Shown here: in pieces, positions 1 to 10,435 of the stretch | Position numbering within the stretch: the first letter of the stretch is position 1 | Layout: each line of letters begins with the position of its first letter | NCBI GenBank assembly: GCA_031761405.1 | Contig: JASEVX010000001.1 | Coordinates: 27,370,098 to 27,434,097, forward strand | From: Serripes groenlandicus | Lineage: Eukaryota > Mollusca > Bivalvia > Cardiida > Cardiidae | DNA length: 64,000 nt | Reading direction: 5' to 3' | The notes under the pieces: model-generated | What the model saw: only the letters and a program-made list of their open reading frames with translations | What the model was told of the DNA's origin: nothing | The model's database searches: none | Program-made: the position numbers and the translations under genes

Positions 1-140
1 TGCTAACACCGCAACCCTGAGCGCCAAGGAGGGAAGCCATTTCTACCATGTTTGTATGACCCGGCCTGGGATCGAACCCATGAACTCCCGCATCCGAGGC
101 GGAAGCTCTACCAATACACCACCGAGGCGGTTTTAACTTC
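1..140 (-). repeat. tRNA-derived SINE, head type S1 (partial, cut by window start)
   Basis: Read on the minus strand, a tRNA-like head starts near 127 with an A box (GGTAGAGC), followed by a B box (GGGTTCGATCCC). The body passes through a segment also seen near 33960 and 63720 (a CCTTGGCGCTC-like stretch). The rest of the element lies outside the window. This head defines type S1 here. Confidence 0.75.
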
Positions 141-218
141 GTACCTGACCACAGTAACACATTCAGATCACTATTAACCAGAATGGACGCTACATTTGGT
201 TTCGTAATTCAAATTCAT

Positions 219-426
219 TTAACCCCCTTTCCAACAGCCAGACCCCTTCTGACTATTCTGCAACAGACGACTTTTGAAAACGAGGTGGCACATAATGAGC
301 AATTTTCCATTTTGTCACAATGCTTATAATTATTTTCAATATTTATACTTTTATTTATGGAGATTTTCCCAATATTTGCCTGTATGTTTTCAAAGTCGTC
401 TGTGGTTGATGTGGAAAAGGGTTTAA
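219..426 (-). mobile_element. MITE family A, degenerate copy
   Basis: TTAA at both ends, a CCCCCTTTCC start and GGAAAAGGG end, the CAGACGACTTTTGAAAAC arm and its mirror CAAAGTCGTCTG. The family is described at 7163-7393. The centre is eroded. Confidence 0.7.
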
Positions 427-715
427 GGCATACGAGTCGTATACATTTTATCAGACGCTTCCGAATGACGTATACATAGGGGCGGGGCTATACAAATTGA
501 AATATATTCGAATGCGGAAACGTATGCAGTGCACCGATAGATATGTAAATGAGAAATAACTGACATTCCGTAGTACAAGTACTTTAAGCCGCTTACATCA
601 GCTGAAAGTAAACTACGGGGAAATATCCTATTAAGCCGCGTCTACCGAATTTGGAGTCTTCGCCGTCCTCACATATGTTACATATACTGGAACCTAAATA
701 CAATTTCTGTCACCG
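427..715. other. Unassigned, nothing recognised
   Basis: AT-rich sequence with no open frame of protein-like composition, no palindrome and no match to the repeat families recognised elsewhere in the window. Confidence 0.5.
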
Positions 716-925
716 ACTCGCTGGTGTAATGGTAGAGCGTCAGACTCAGGTGCGGGAGTTCATGGGTTCGATCCATGACCGTTCAATACCAAAGACTTGA
801 ACACATGGTAGTAAATGGCTGACCTCCTGCGTTCAGTGTTGTAGGGTAAGTAGTACTGGTTAATTACCCATAAAACGCCGTGATATAACTGTAACATTGT
901 TGACAGCGGCGTAGAGTACCCTACA
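716..925 (+). repeat. tRNA-derived SINE, type S1
   Basis: The head has A box TGGTAGAGC and B box GGGTTCGATCC. The body includes GTAGTACTGGTTAATTACCC. The tail reads CGCCGTGATATAACTG followed by GACAGCGGCGTAGA. This tail is common to all SINE types in the window. A real tRNA gene is unlikely because the anticodon arm does not fold and the unit carries SINE body sequence. Confidence 0.75.
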
Positions 926-986
926 CGAAAATATCTTCTGACAGACAACCAGATGGTTAGCCGCCGTATTTATACGCATTTATAAC

Positions 987-1214
987 TTAAACCCGTTCCC
1001 AAATACAAAAAAAAAAAAAAAAAAATGCAGCAGACGACTTTGAAAATATCTAACCAAAAACAATCGTAAACATCAACTGACGCAAGTGATATTATTGTAT
1101 ATCTAGCTCTAGCTTTTAACATAGTGACAAAATGAGAATTGCAATTTTTCCTTTTGTCATTTAAAAAGTTGTTTGATGCATAGGTGTCAAAAAGCTATGT
1201 GAGAAAGGGTTATT
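987..1214 (+). mobile_element. MITE family A, degenerate, with poly-A tract
   Basis: Starts at TTAA with a changed CCCGTTCCC end, carries GCAGCAGACGACTTTGAAAA and ends GAGAAAGGGTTA. A run of about 18 A at 1007-1025 replaces part of the left arm. Confidence 0.65.
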
Positions 1215-1311
1215 AAAATAATGTCAAAGCTGAATGACATACAGATTCCAAAATCGCTACACCCTGTACGATCCCATGGTTAATCAAGCGAAAGATAGGT
1301 AATATTGATTG

Positions 1312-1440
1312 TTTCGTGTTTTACGCCGCTTTCAACACTATCTCAGTTATAAAACGGCGTTTTCTGGGTAACAGTTACAAGTAATAAAGGTCCATTTATC
1401 CTGACACCTTATCCTGACACCAACAAGTCAGTCGCAACCG
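1312..1440 (-). repeat. SINE tail fragment
   Basis: Minus-strand copy of the shared SINE 3' tail (TTTTACGCCGCTTTCAAC as read on plus) followed by a TTTATCCTGACACC body segment, part of which is duplicated in tandem. The tRNA-like head is missing. Confidence 0.65.
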
Positions 1441-1932
1441 AGACGGACGCTTGTTCCACTACAATCTAGATCATTTGTTTAACATCTAGGTCAAAACTGA
1501 GGTTAATCAGCTATCGCCGGAAAAAAACCTAAGACAAATTGAGAAAGGGTTAAGAACAAAGGTTCAATGGTTTGAGGAATTATTTAAATGCAAGATGACG
1601 TCACAGATCTATAGGTGCATTTCCCGGATTTACCTATCTAGTCTAATTTTAGAATAGGAAGTTAAAGTTGTGAATGAAAAGAATTTGTTATATCATGTTT
1701 GGAAATTAGCCATTATATTTTTTATGTTTCACTTGTAACAGTTAAATAGGTAATGAAGACCGTTCTTCAAAGGGACATACCCGTCCGTTTAAACCAATAC
1801 GTTAAAAAACATTTTGAAGCATTGCCAAGCGAGCATTGTTTCTATTGTGCTCGCCATACCCATACAGATTCGTTGCTTTTTGATATACAGCACGTTTCTT
1901 TGGTCAATGCAGACGAATACATCATGTTTGCT
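1441..1932. other. Unassigned stretch with a coding-like open frame at 1753-1953
   Basis: A plus-strand frame of 66 codons opens with ATG at 1753 and has fairly protein-like composition: two cysteines in CFYCARHTH and few low-complexity runs. Its last codons lie in the MITE starting at 1933, so the reading frame ends inside a transposon. An AG acceptor (CACTTGTAACAG) lies just upstream. No family is recognised. It may be a relic exon or chance. Confidence 0.25.
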
Positions 1933-2085
1933 TTAACCCTTTCCCACATATAAATGCATTTTGCCTCCTGCTCAGCAGACGACTTTTGAAAACATTGTGG
2001 CAAAAGGAGAAATTGCTGAAAACGAGCAATTTCTCATTATGCCACAATGTTTTCCACTTTTTTTTTGTATGTGGGTAAGAGTTAA
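1933..2085 (-). mobile_element. MITE family A, internally deleted (153 bp)
   Basis: TTAA-flanked copy with CCCTTTCCCACATA start, the central hairpin (AATTGCTGAAAACGAGCAATT) and a TGTATGTGGGTAAGAG end. One arm is shortened, which makes it the shortest two-ended copy in the window. Confidence 0.75.
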
Positions 2086-2106
2086 CCTTCAATTTGTCGG
2101 TTAATA

Positions 2107-2172
2107 TAGGTTATTCCTTACAATCTATTGCCTGTTCATATAGGTTATTCCTTACAATCTATTGCCTGTTCT
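2107..2172. repeat. Two-copy tandem repeat, about 34 bp unit
   Basis: The unit beginning GGTTATTCCTTACAATCTAT is present twice in direct succession with almost no change, pointing to a recent local duplication. Confidence 0.85.
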
Positions 2173-2232
2173 AGTACGTCCCTAGGTTTTTTTTTTATCA
2201 AAGCGGAAGGGTATTAACACTATTTAAACAAA

Positions 2233-2482
2233 TGAGCCGTCCCGCGAGAAAACCAATATTGTACTCTGCGTATAGTGTCGACCGGATCAGCCTAAGCATG
2301 CCGCGCAGGCTTACCCGGATAGACACTTTTCGCCTCCTGTGAATTTTCTGTTTCAGGAATCATTACTCTATACCTCTATCCCCCTGAGACGGAATGTGTC
2401 GCGGATTGCGGATTGCGCAGGCTGATCTGAGTCGATACATTACGCAGAGGCCATAATGTTGGTTTTCTCGTGGGACGGCTCA
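2233..2482. mobile_element. MITE family B copy 1
   Basis: A 250-bp palindromic element. It starts TGAGCCGTCCCGCGAG, and its end CTCGTGGGACGGCTCA is the near-exact reverse complement. Inside, each arm carries GATCAGCCTAAGC-like and GCAGGCTGATCTG-like motifs that also pair. Six copies occur in the window (2233, 3904, 7634, 40785, 56682, 57992). No open reading frame of interest is present, so this is a non-autonomous DNA element. The superfamily is not determined. Confidence 0.85.
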
Positions 2483-2580
2483 ATTCATGTATTCCACTGG
2501 TTTACAAAGATCAATTTAGCTAGCTTCTTTCCTCTCCCACCAGTGGGCGTAAAATTATTGTTGGAAGGTAGCTAGTTGTC

Positions 2581-2627
2581 GGGGGGGGGGGGGGGAAGGG
2601 GGGGGGGGGGGGTGGGGGGGGGGAGTT
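2581..2627. repeat. Poly-G tract
   Basis: Nearly pure G run interrupted by AAG and single T bases. Together with the nearby N gap it suggests a region that was hard to sequence. Confidence 0.95.
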
Positions 2628-2859
2628 GTGTGGAATTACTTTTGGCGAGATATCAGGGAATCACACGACAAAGTGCCATAGCCGCTACGATATAACTGAA
2701 ATTTCACAGTATTTGATGAGCAATTTATGCTACTGCAGAAGCTCTGGGTATGGAAAAACGAGTTGGTGGCGAATAGTTCAGCACTCTAACCAGACCGAAC
2801 GGAAGCACATATTAACCTCGCTGTTCGCTAGCATCAACTTCCCGAAGATTTGTTATACC

Positions 2860-3059
2860 NNNNNNNNNNNNNNNNNNNNNNNNNNNNNNNNNNNNNNNNN
2901 NNNNNNNNNNNNNNNNNNNNNNNNNNNNNNNNNNNNNNNNNNNNNNNNNNNNNNNNNNNNNNNNNNNNNNNNNNNNNNNNNNNNNNNNNNNNNNNNNNNN
3001 NNNNNNNNNNNNNNNNNNNNNNNNNNNNNNNNNNNNNNNNNNNNNNNNNNNNNNNNNNN
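2860..3059. other. Assembly gap (200 N)
   Basis: Exactly 200 undetermined bases, a typical fixed-size scaffold gap; the true distance is unknown. Any frame read across it is meaningless. Confidence 0.99.
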
Positions 3060-3903
3060 GTTAATGAATACATTACAAGAGAAAGTTAATGCAACGCATC
3101 AATGTCGCCGGAAATCCATACTGCAGTTATGCATAACACTTACATTATATTAGTTGAAAAAACAGTTATCAACTGTGAGGCATATTGGAACATCAGGAAA
3201 TGTATCATTACTTGCATTTTGTTTTCAATGAAGTGAATGTCCTTCATTGAAATATAATTGAAGCATTTCATTGCTGATGACCAATCTCCATTCTAAGGTA
3301 GGTTGACCATACACACAGCCAACTAATTATTGATCATAAACAGTTATGGAAATGAGTAATATTGCCAATCATTAGTATGTATACAGTGATTTGAATTTTA
3401 TTATTTGTCCATAAAACCACAAAACAGACAATTTAGGATTTGCATGCAATAGCACGTCATTTTACCTTTCCCCTGTTAAAGTTATTTATAAATTTATTTA
3501 TTTTACTTTTTAATGACATGATTTTTCTGGCAATATTCACTGAGCCTTGGAAAGAGCACCTTTGAATACGATAACGAGATGTATTCCCATCAACTTCGAC
3601 ATCGTGACGCAAGGAAATGTGAAGCTCAGTCTCCCATCTCTTCACAGTTTTAACTGATGGCCAATTTATTTTATTTTATTTGGGAGTAACAGTTGTTTGT
3701 TGTTCATCCTTATTGTTGTTTTTATCTTCTAAAGACGTGAAGAAACTTGTTTTTTTTTTGCGCTTTGAAGTAAATGTCTTTGACTTAGAATTGAATAAAA
3801 TTGTGGCAGATGGGTTTTAAAATATGTCTGATGAAGATGCTACACAATGCGTGTGAAAGCGGAAAAGAGCTAACGATTAGTTATACAGTAAGCAATCCAC
3901 AAA
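3060..3903. other. Unassigned, nothing recognised
   Basis: AT-rich sequence with short T runs; no coding signal, SINE or MITE recognised. Confidence 0.5.
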
Positions 3904-4148
3904 TGAGCCGTCCCGCGAGATAACCAACATTATGGCATCTGCGTAATGTATCGATCCAGATCAGCCTACGCAGACTGATCCGGCCCGACACATTCCGTCT
4001 CAGGGGAATAGAGTAATGATTCCTGAAACAGAAAATCCACAGGAGGTGAAAAGTGTCTATCCGGGTAAGCCTGCGTGGCATGCTTATGCTGATCCGGGTT
4101 GACACTTTACGCAGAGTCCATAATGTTGGTTTTTCGCGGGACGGCTCA
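3904..4148. mobile_element. MITE family B copy 2
   Basis: TGAGCCGTCCCGCGAGA start and CGCGGGACGGCTCA end. Its interior is the reverse of the copy at 2233, so it sits in the opposite orientation. Confidence 0.85.
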
Positions 4149-4267
4149 AATAAAGAATTTGTCTGTTTCCTCTGAGAACTATGGCGTGTGCGTTATTTGT
4201 TGAAATAGGTCATGCGGGTTTTATTCCAATGTTCGCTTGGATGTTCCATCTGCTAAATGAATCTGAT

Positions 4268-4462
4268 CCCTCGGTGGTGTAGTGGTTGAGCTACTGCGAT
4301 ATATCCCCGGCTGTGTCATACCAAATTCTTTAAACATTGCAGTAATGGTTTTCCCTCCTTGGCGCTCATTGCAGGATTATCAATACGACTGACTGACTGA
4401 TGTCAGGATAAATGGAACAGTAGTACTTGTAAATAGCCCAGGAAACACAATGAAATAAATGT
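4268..4462 (+). repeat. tRNA-derived SINE, type S1
   Basis: Head CTCGGTGGTGTAGTGGTTGA, then the body segment CCTCCTTGGCGCTCA and TGTCAGGATAAATGGAACAG. The B box is damaged and the tail is eroded. Confidence 0.7.
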
Positions 4463-4680
4463 TGATACTTCATAGCATATCTCTGTTATTGCTACATACG
4501 TTATTATAGCTTCAGCGTTGATATTTTCACTGAGGTCAAAGGTCACTCGATGAAATAATGTCAATAATTCATATCATATATTTTATTTCTTCTTACGTCA
4601 TTATAGCATCAGCATTGACGTAAAATGTCATTCAATGCCATGCCATGAATGGTATGGTTACTCACGTCATTATAGTCGCA
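4463..4680. repeat. Degenerate tandem repeat, about 110 bp
   Basis: The phrase ACGTNATTATAGCNTCAGCNTTGA recurs near 4498 and 4595, and a third partial copy (CACGTCATTATAG) lies near 4664. The copies have drifted strongly. Confidence 0.5.
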
Positions 4681-6750
4681 AGACGCCTCATCACTATGTT
4701 TATGTCAAAGGGAAGCAATTTAAATCGAATTGGTGAATATATAAGACTGAAGTTGTCTCCCATTGGACGACAATTTTATTTTTTTTGTAAATCGAAATAG
4801 GGTACTACCCATATACTGGATTACATACTAACGCTTTGACTGATAATACACATGATAGTGTTTACTTTTAACTATATTGACATTAACAGCCATTTTCAGA
4901 ACAACATGTTTTTTTCTGATATTGAAAGTATAATTCAATGCAGGATAAGGTTGACCTTTAAATTGGTCCCATAGCTCCAACAATGGACAGACTTGATATT
5001 ATCCTCATGGTTTCTAGTTTCATTGGAGTTCCCTGATATTTCGGCATCCCTGTGACAATTTGGCGTGTTATGCTTTCCACAAATGCGGTCAAGTCGAAGG
5101 TTTGTCGGTTTTCAACTACGTATCAGAGTTATGTGACACACATTTCAAGAAGATTTCTGTTCGATCGGGTGTTTTTAAAGCAGAAGGTCGTGAAATAACA
5201 TACACGGAAAAATGGTGAAGCAAGATAGTTATTGTATTTTTATATCAACATTGTAAATTGCCACATGTACAAAAGTATTCAGCACATTCACTCACACCAT
5301 CTCTCAGCTGTCAATCACATGTTATGTCTTACAAACATATATGTATTCATATAAAGATTTGTAGGCAAGCCCTAATACATAATCTTATATACATTTCCTG
5401 CATAGTACTTGCATGTATATGACAACTTACGACAAGATGGTGTACCTCGATACACTCGTAATATATATCGAAATCGTACGGAAATAGCCGATGAATCTTT
5501 AGACAGTTCTCAGTTGATTTCTTGTACAAAGTCACCGGAGTAAATGGTGAGAATAATGCCGTCTGGAAAACAGGATTATCTCGAGGTTATAGAATGCACT
5601 ACAATAAAACGTTAAAAGCATGTATCATTGACCTTGCGCGCATGTCCTCAAGTCTTTTACAGCACAAACAATCAAGCCATGCATATTATGTACGTCAATT
5701 ATGATCTACCCGTGCCAAGAAATGAAAACATTAGTAATGTTATGGCCGAGCAAGCAATAAGTACTTGTGAATGACATTATACTTAGCCAGTTGATGGCAC
5801 AGTATCTGGTCATATGCAACGTTTCTGACAAGTCTTATGTTGAAGGTTACCTAGTTATACATGTATGTCGTTTGAAAGAGTAGTACTTGCAAGGCATCTG
5901 TCTTGACCCTTTACATATAGCATTGGGAGAAGGTCCACCAATTAAACCTTTCCTTGTCAAGTAAAATAATCTTTAAACATTCAATGGTTTCAACGTGTTT
6001 TCCCTGAAAAAAAAACAGGCATCCGAGTTTTCTTCTGAGAAAAAAATAGGGAAAAAAACCATTCCTCGTTTAGATACGACAATACGTACTCTAGCTTGTC
6101 CATTTGCTATGACAATAATGATCGTAATGATTTCGTTCAAGAACATTTGGAGAATCCCACCAGGACTGTGTTACAATATAAGCCTTTATATGGTTTACAT
6201 AGTATAATATAGCCTTTTTTTTTTTAATACCATTAAAGAGGAGCTATTTATAGTAACAGGGTCCGGTTTGGGATTCCCCGAATCTTCTTATACGATAACA
6301 ATACGTTCATAAGGATCACATAAAGAGACTATTTGTAGTACATATTCCTTACATGAGATCATGATTAGACGGGGCAGATGGAAATGCTGATCTGGCTCTA
6401 AAAGGTTTAATCTGTGCTTGAGTATCTGATTGGTCAACATCTAATTCGGTCTCCAAATTGACCAATCAGAAGCCTTATTTTTTAGCATGGAGTTGATTTC
6501 TGTGCACTGAGAACGTTTTCAGAGTTTTATAGTTCCGGTCCCTGAACTTACACCGTTTATTGCCAACTTATTCCTTTGCGCATTGAAGTGCTCATATACT
6601 GACTGACTTATGCATTTAATTATTTATTCGCTCGTTGGCTCGCCCCACTGCTCATTTTCGCATATTCTTTAACATGCTGAAAGAGACTATTATATACGAA
6701 TATAATGCAAACATCGCATAGAAAAAACTAAAACATAACATTCTACAATA
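4681..6750. other. Unassigned 2-kb stretch
   Basis: No open frame with convincing composition or splice context, no tRNA-like head and no clear palindrome. Several A runs occur near 6007-6060. I see nothing that can be annotated. Confidence 0.5.
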
Positions 6751-6920
6751 ACCCGTTCCTTTTGAAAACATTGTGGCAACACTAGAAATGGCTCATAAGA
6801 ACTTCTCCTTTTGCTAAAATGTTATCAACTCTATTAAAATGTTGGAGATTTTCAATAGTTTTTCATAGCTGTCTTCAGAGTCATCTGCTGCAGATTTGCG
6901 GTATAGTCGAAACGAGTTAA
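6751..6920 (-). mobile_element. MITE family A fragment
   Basis: Retains TTTTGAAAACATTGTGGCAA, the TTCTCCTTTTGCTAAAATG arm and GTCATCTGCTGCAGATTTG; both termini are eroded. Confidence 0.6.
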
Positions 6921-7162
6921 ACGGTTGGGTCAATACGGTAGTATAACTTGACAGAGTTGAACTGGCCCTGACCTTCGTGTAAACATATATACTATGATTA
7001 TATCGTGAGTGTATCTATATCATAATTAAATTCTGTGTCATTTATTTAACAATTTGAATTTTGTAAGACTGACACAAATCTCATAAAATTAACTGATGCT
7101 ATATTGAAATATGATCCGCACCTAACGAGCTTGGATGTAACGGACAATCACTTAAAGTCACC

Positions 7163-7393
7163 TTAACCCTTTCCCTCATACGGCAATTCTGCAGCAGACG
7201 ACTTTGAACGTATTGTGTCAAAACATAGAAAATCTCCATAATTGAATGGTAAACCTATGACAAAAAGTGTAAAGAATTGTGTCAAAAGGAGATATTGCAC
7301 GTTTTGTGCAATTTCTTCTTTTGTCACTATGTTTTCAAAAAGCCGTCTGCTGCAGAGGCGTCGGAAAGCGTCTATATGAGGGGAAAGGGTTAA
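7163..7393 (+). mobile_element. MITE family A, full-length reference copy
   Basis: This 231-bp element is flanked by TTAA on both sides, the target site used by piggyBac-type transposons (also by Kolobok-type). The ends are CCCTTTCCCTCAT and the inverted form ending GGGAAAGGG. Plus orientation is defined as CATACGGCAATTCTGCAGCAG at the left and GAGGCGTCGGAAAGCGTCTA at the right. Both arms contain a GCAGCAGAC/GTCTGCTGC pair. The centre is a strong hairpin (AAATTGCACGTTTTGTGCAATTT here) flanked by AAAAGGAGA/TCTTCTTTT. It has no coding capacity. More than 45 copies or pieces occur in the window, densest at 16-34 kb. Confidence 0.9.
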
Positions 7394-7633
7394 GATAGAA
7401 CTAGTGGGGATATAATTCCAGCTTTTTATCAGAATGTGCACGTAGGTATGCATAACATACACGCGAACGTTGAAGACTCAATAGATTGTGTGAATGCACA
7501 CGGGCTTGTCAGAGTCTTCTCTGTACTCTGTTCACAGATGCCTCTAGACCCCGAATTGCTGGACGTGGCCCAAATATATGCACATAGGTCTGGGTCGGTT
7601 CAGTATGCCTTAGTTATATTACAAAATATTATA

Positions 7634-7883
7634 TGAGCCGAATTACGGGACAACACACGTTGTGAACTCTGCGTAGAGTATCGACCCTGATCAGCCTAAG
7701 CATAGCACGCAGGCTAACCCGGTCAGACACTTTCCGCCTCCTGTGGATTTTCTGTTTGAGGAATCATTACTCTATACCTCTACCCCTCTGAGACGGAATG
7801 TGTCGGCCCGGATTAGCCTGCGTGGACTGTTCAGGCTGATCTGGGTCGATACATTACGCAGAGTCCATTATGTTGGTTGCTCA
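7634..7883. mobile_element. MITE family B copy 3
   Basis: Same interior order as the copy at 2233, with degraded ends (TGAGCCGAATTACGGGAC and GTTGGTTGCTCA). Confidence 0.8.
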
Positions 7884-8282
7884 TATATCCAACGAGCGAA
7901 CGAACTTTTTATTTACGTGACATATGTTATTTACATATACAAATAATCAGAAATTAACTGGAAAAACCACAACAAGCAGCCACATTAGATCTATACATGT
8001 CCCATACCACCAATCCCGTCTGTATGGCACACCCAAGTACTACGACCCGCTCAATTGTTTTTTACATAGAGGCGCTGCTTGAAACGAGCACGGGATGTCA
8101 ACCCATTTAAACCCTTTCTGCTTTCGAAACGTTGTGCATTTTTCAGGTAAATGTGTTCCCCAATAGTCATTCGGTTCTGTGTCATTCCAATCTGGGAAAT
8201 TAATGAATAGTGTTCATAGTTGTGTTTCCAGAAGCATGTTTTACTCATTGACATAGTGTTAGTATATATTTAGAATTCAATC
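7884..8282. other. Unassigned, nothing recognised
   Basis: AT-rich, without repeats or coding signal that I can name. Confidence 0.5.
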
Positions 8283-9255
8283 ATCATGGTTTCGCGCTGT
8301 CGCCCTCAGGTTGAAATCACGAAAACACGATAAATTGACGCGAAAACACGATAAACTTGGCCGCGATAGAACGAAAACACGATAAGAGATCGCGAAAACA
8401 CGATGCAAACAATATCGCCTTATTGCACCATTAATATTGTGTTTTCGCTTTTTTGCCCTCGATCTACCATCGTGTTTTCGCCTTCGCGTTTTAGAACGAA
8501 AACGAGATAACACGATATTAATAGCGCGAAAACGCGATATTTTTCGCATCGTGTTTTCACGCTCTCTTAAAACACGAAAACACGATGTTTCAATATCTCA
8601 CTTTCGTCTTCCGGTTGGATATGCATAAACAACAACAACAAATTATGGAGTTAAATCTGCCGGGACCCGGTCGGATAACCCGGGACCGCTATATCGATAT
8701 GCCAGTTTGTGCAGTTTAAGATATCTGTTTTGAGTCAAGAACACGTTTGTTTTTAAGCATTTACCATTTTGAACACTTTGCACCAAGTCAAACATAACCA
8801 AAGCCTTAATGATATTTTGTTTAACTTCTAGTAAGGTCAGCGTTTCAGTTAATGAAAAACTGGCTGAAAAGTACTCCCTGATACGCGAGTCTATTTCGTC
8901 TTCCATGTTTACGCATGTCCAACCGGAAGGTAAAAAGTGCGATATTAAAATATCGCGTTTTCGCGCTATTAATATCGTGTTTTCGTGTTTTCGCCCTACT
9001 GACCGCGAAGGCGAAAACGTGAAAACACGATAAGAGAGCGCGAAAACACGATTCGAAAAATATCGCGTTTTCGTGCTATTAATATCGTGTTTTCGCGTTT
9101 TCGCCTATGCGGTCAGTAGGGCGAAAACACGATATTAATAGCGCGAAAACGCGATATCTTTCGCATCGTGTTTTCGCGCTCTCTTGTCGTGTTTTCACGT
9201 CAGTGAATCGTGATTTCGTGATTTCGCCCTTAGGGCGACAGCGCGAAACAACGAT
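8283..9255. mobile_element. Foldback element built of CGAAAACACGAT motifs
   Basis: Long inverted arms (8283-8629 and 8912-9255) pair nearly throughout. The left end ATCATGGTTTCGCGCTGTCG matches the reverse complement of the right end. Each arm consists largely of degenerate copies of CGAAAACACGAT/ATCGTGTTTTCG, so each arm can also fold on itself. The 280-bp loop (8630-8911) is of different composition and carries a coding-like exon on the minus strand. The superfamily is not identified; no clear target duplication was found. Confidence 0.8.
8765..8906 (-). pseudogene. Coding-like exon captured in foldback loop
   Basis: On the minus strand an ATG at 8906 opens 47 codons (MEDEIDSRIREYFSASFSLT...) that run to a splice donor GTAAAT directly after 8765. 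Codon use and the amphipathic composition look protein-like, and the inverted arms end on both sides of it. The opening IREYFS...LTLLEVKQNI pattern recalls the short N-terminal helices of transposon- or integrase-derived proteins, but this is memory-based and weak. It may be the 5' exon of a captured host or transposon gene. Confidence 0.35.
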
Positions 9256-10093
9256 GGCCCTAATGGGATTCCGTAGAATTTTGAACGATCTTACAGCGTG
9301 CACACTTTGTTGGGCGATTGTACGGTCAACATCCGATAAACTGTGTTCGTTCGCCCAAATCGGCTGAATTGCTTCGGAATAGTGCCTGAGTATACTTGGA
9401 AGTAAGCCGAGATTTGCTTGAAAGTATTTCTGTTTTGTTTATATCTGAGGTGAACAATACAACGCCTTTTACACTGGAGGTTTACATTTAAAATGACCGT
9501 TGCGGAGTAATTAGGAAATCGTTATTCAACACGGGTTTCAAAAGTCGTGTTCTGCGTAAAGCGCAATTAGTCAGGGACTTGTTAAAATAGAGTTGGATGG
9601 TGAAAGCAAACAGGAGAGTTTTCATCTGACGTGGAGGCTCTACCACTACACCACTTCAGGCGAGACCGAGGCGGTCAATCATCAATAGTTATAGCTGTAC
9701 ACGCACAGTCAAACCAAAGAGTCAATCAGGATAATTTAATGTAAACTATTTTCAAATACATTGCTTCCTGACCACGACAAAAAAATGGCGGTAGCAATTA
9801 AACGCAGATATTATAAAGAGGAGTTAACAATTGTCCTAATATAAGAACATTTTGACACAGCTGAAACAGACATTTTTGTTAATGTTGCAAGAAATAAGAA
9901 ATAATTTATGACGATCAATTTCTCAATAGCCTACAATGCTTTCCATTCCATCCAACAATTATTTTTTTTGTCCAGATTTTCAATTACTATTCGTCCGATT
10001 TTTGGCGGTGGGTGGGGGAATCAAACTGTTATTCTAAAGAGATCTTGTTTTGAGACGTAAGATTGTTCGATCTAACAGAATGATTTTACATAC
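9256..10093. other. Unassigned, one tRNA-like SINE scrap
   Basis: At 9625-9680 a minus-strand tRNA-like scrap (GGCTCTACCACTACACCAC) probably marks a dead SINE. The rest is featureless and includes possible 3' sequence of the minus-strand PAN gene. Confidence 0.4.
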
Positions 10094-10173
10094 CTGTAAA
10101 TTTTGACTGTCATTGGTTGTTAGCCATACTTCTTGTCCATTCTCTCCACTCTGAAACAGGTCATTCCAATAGT
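10094..10173 (-). CDS. Candidate internal exon of the PAN-domain gene
   Basis: On the minus strand an acceptor (TTTACTTCTAG) precedes 80 bp ending in CAG followed by donor GTATGT. Read with one carried-in base it encodes xYWNDLFQSGENGQEVWLTT and onward to the donor, with no stop. Entry phase is 1, whereas the exon at 11940-12242 leaves in phase 0, so at least one exon between them is missing if both belong to one gene. The residues match no family I can name. Confidence 0.45.
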
Positions 10174-10414
10174 CTAGAAGTAAATGGAACAATAATGACA
10201 AAGAACGGTAGTAGAAAAATTTATAACAGAGTACTGAAGTAAGGAATAATGATAACAAAGTACTGGATAAGGGATAATGATACTTTGCGGATCAATATAG
10301 GGTTGATTGAACTGGGTGCGCGCGCAATCTGACCAGGATTTTACGGTGGCACAGAGGTGACATGTGTATGTTTTTATTTATCTCGTGCGCACGACATACT
10401 AAGTCCCGGGGAGA

Positions 10415-10435
10415 GGGGGGGGGGGGGGGGGGGGG
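10415..10435. repeat. Poly-G tract
   Basis: Run of 21 G. On the other strand it creates a spurious proline-rich frame. Confidence 0.95.

Noticed and set aside
716..790. tRNA gene suggested by A and B boxes
   Set aside because: SINE body and tail follow directly, and the anticodon arm does not fold; the same holds for heads at 1-140, 4268, 14335 and 34694.
7163..7462. 99-codon minus-strand frame and similar 60-130 codon frames at 13572, 28413, 29600, 33264 and 49090
   Set aside because: All run through MITE A or microsatellites; shared peptide pieces such as NVQFLLLPQCF are translations of the MITE.
8277..9367. Arginine-rich frames at 8277-8628 and 9079-9367
   Set aside because: They translate the CGAAAACACGAT words of the foldback arms.
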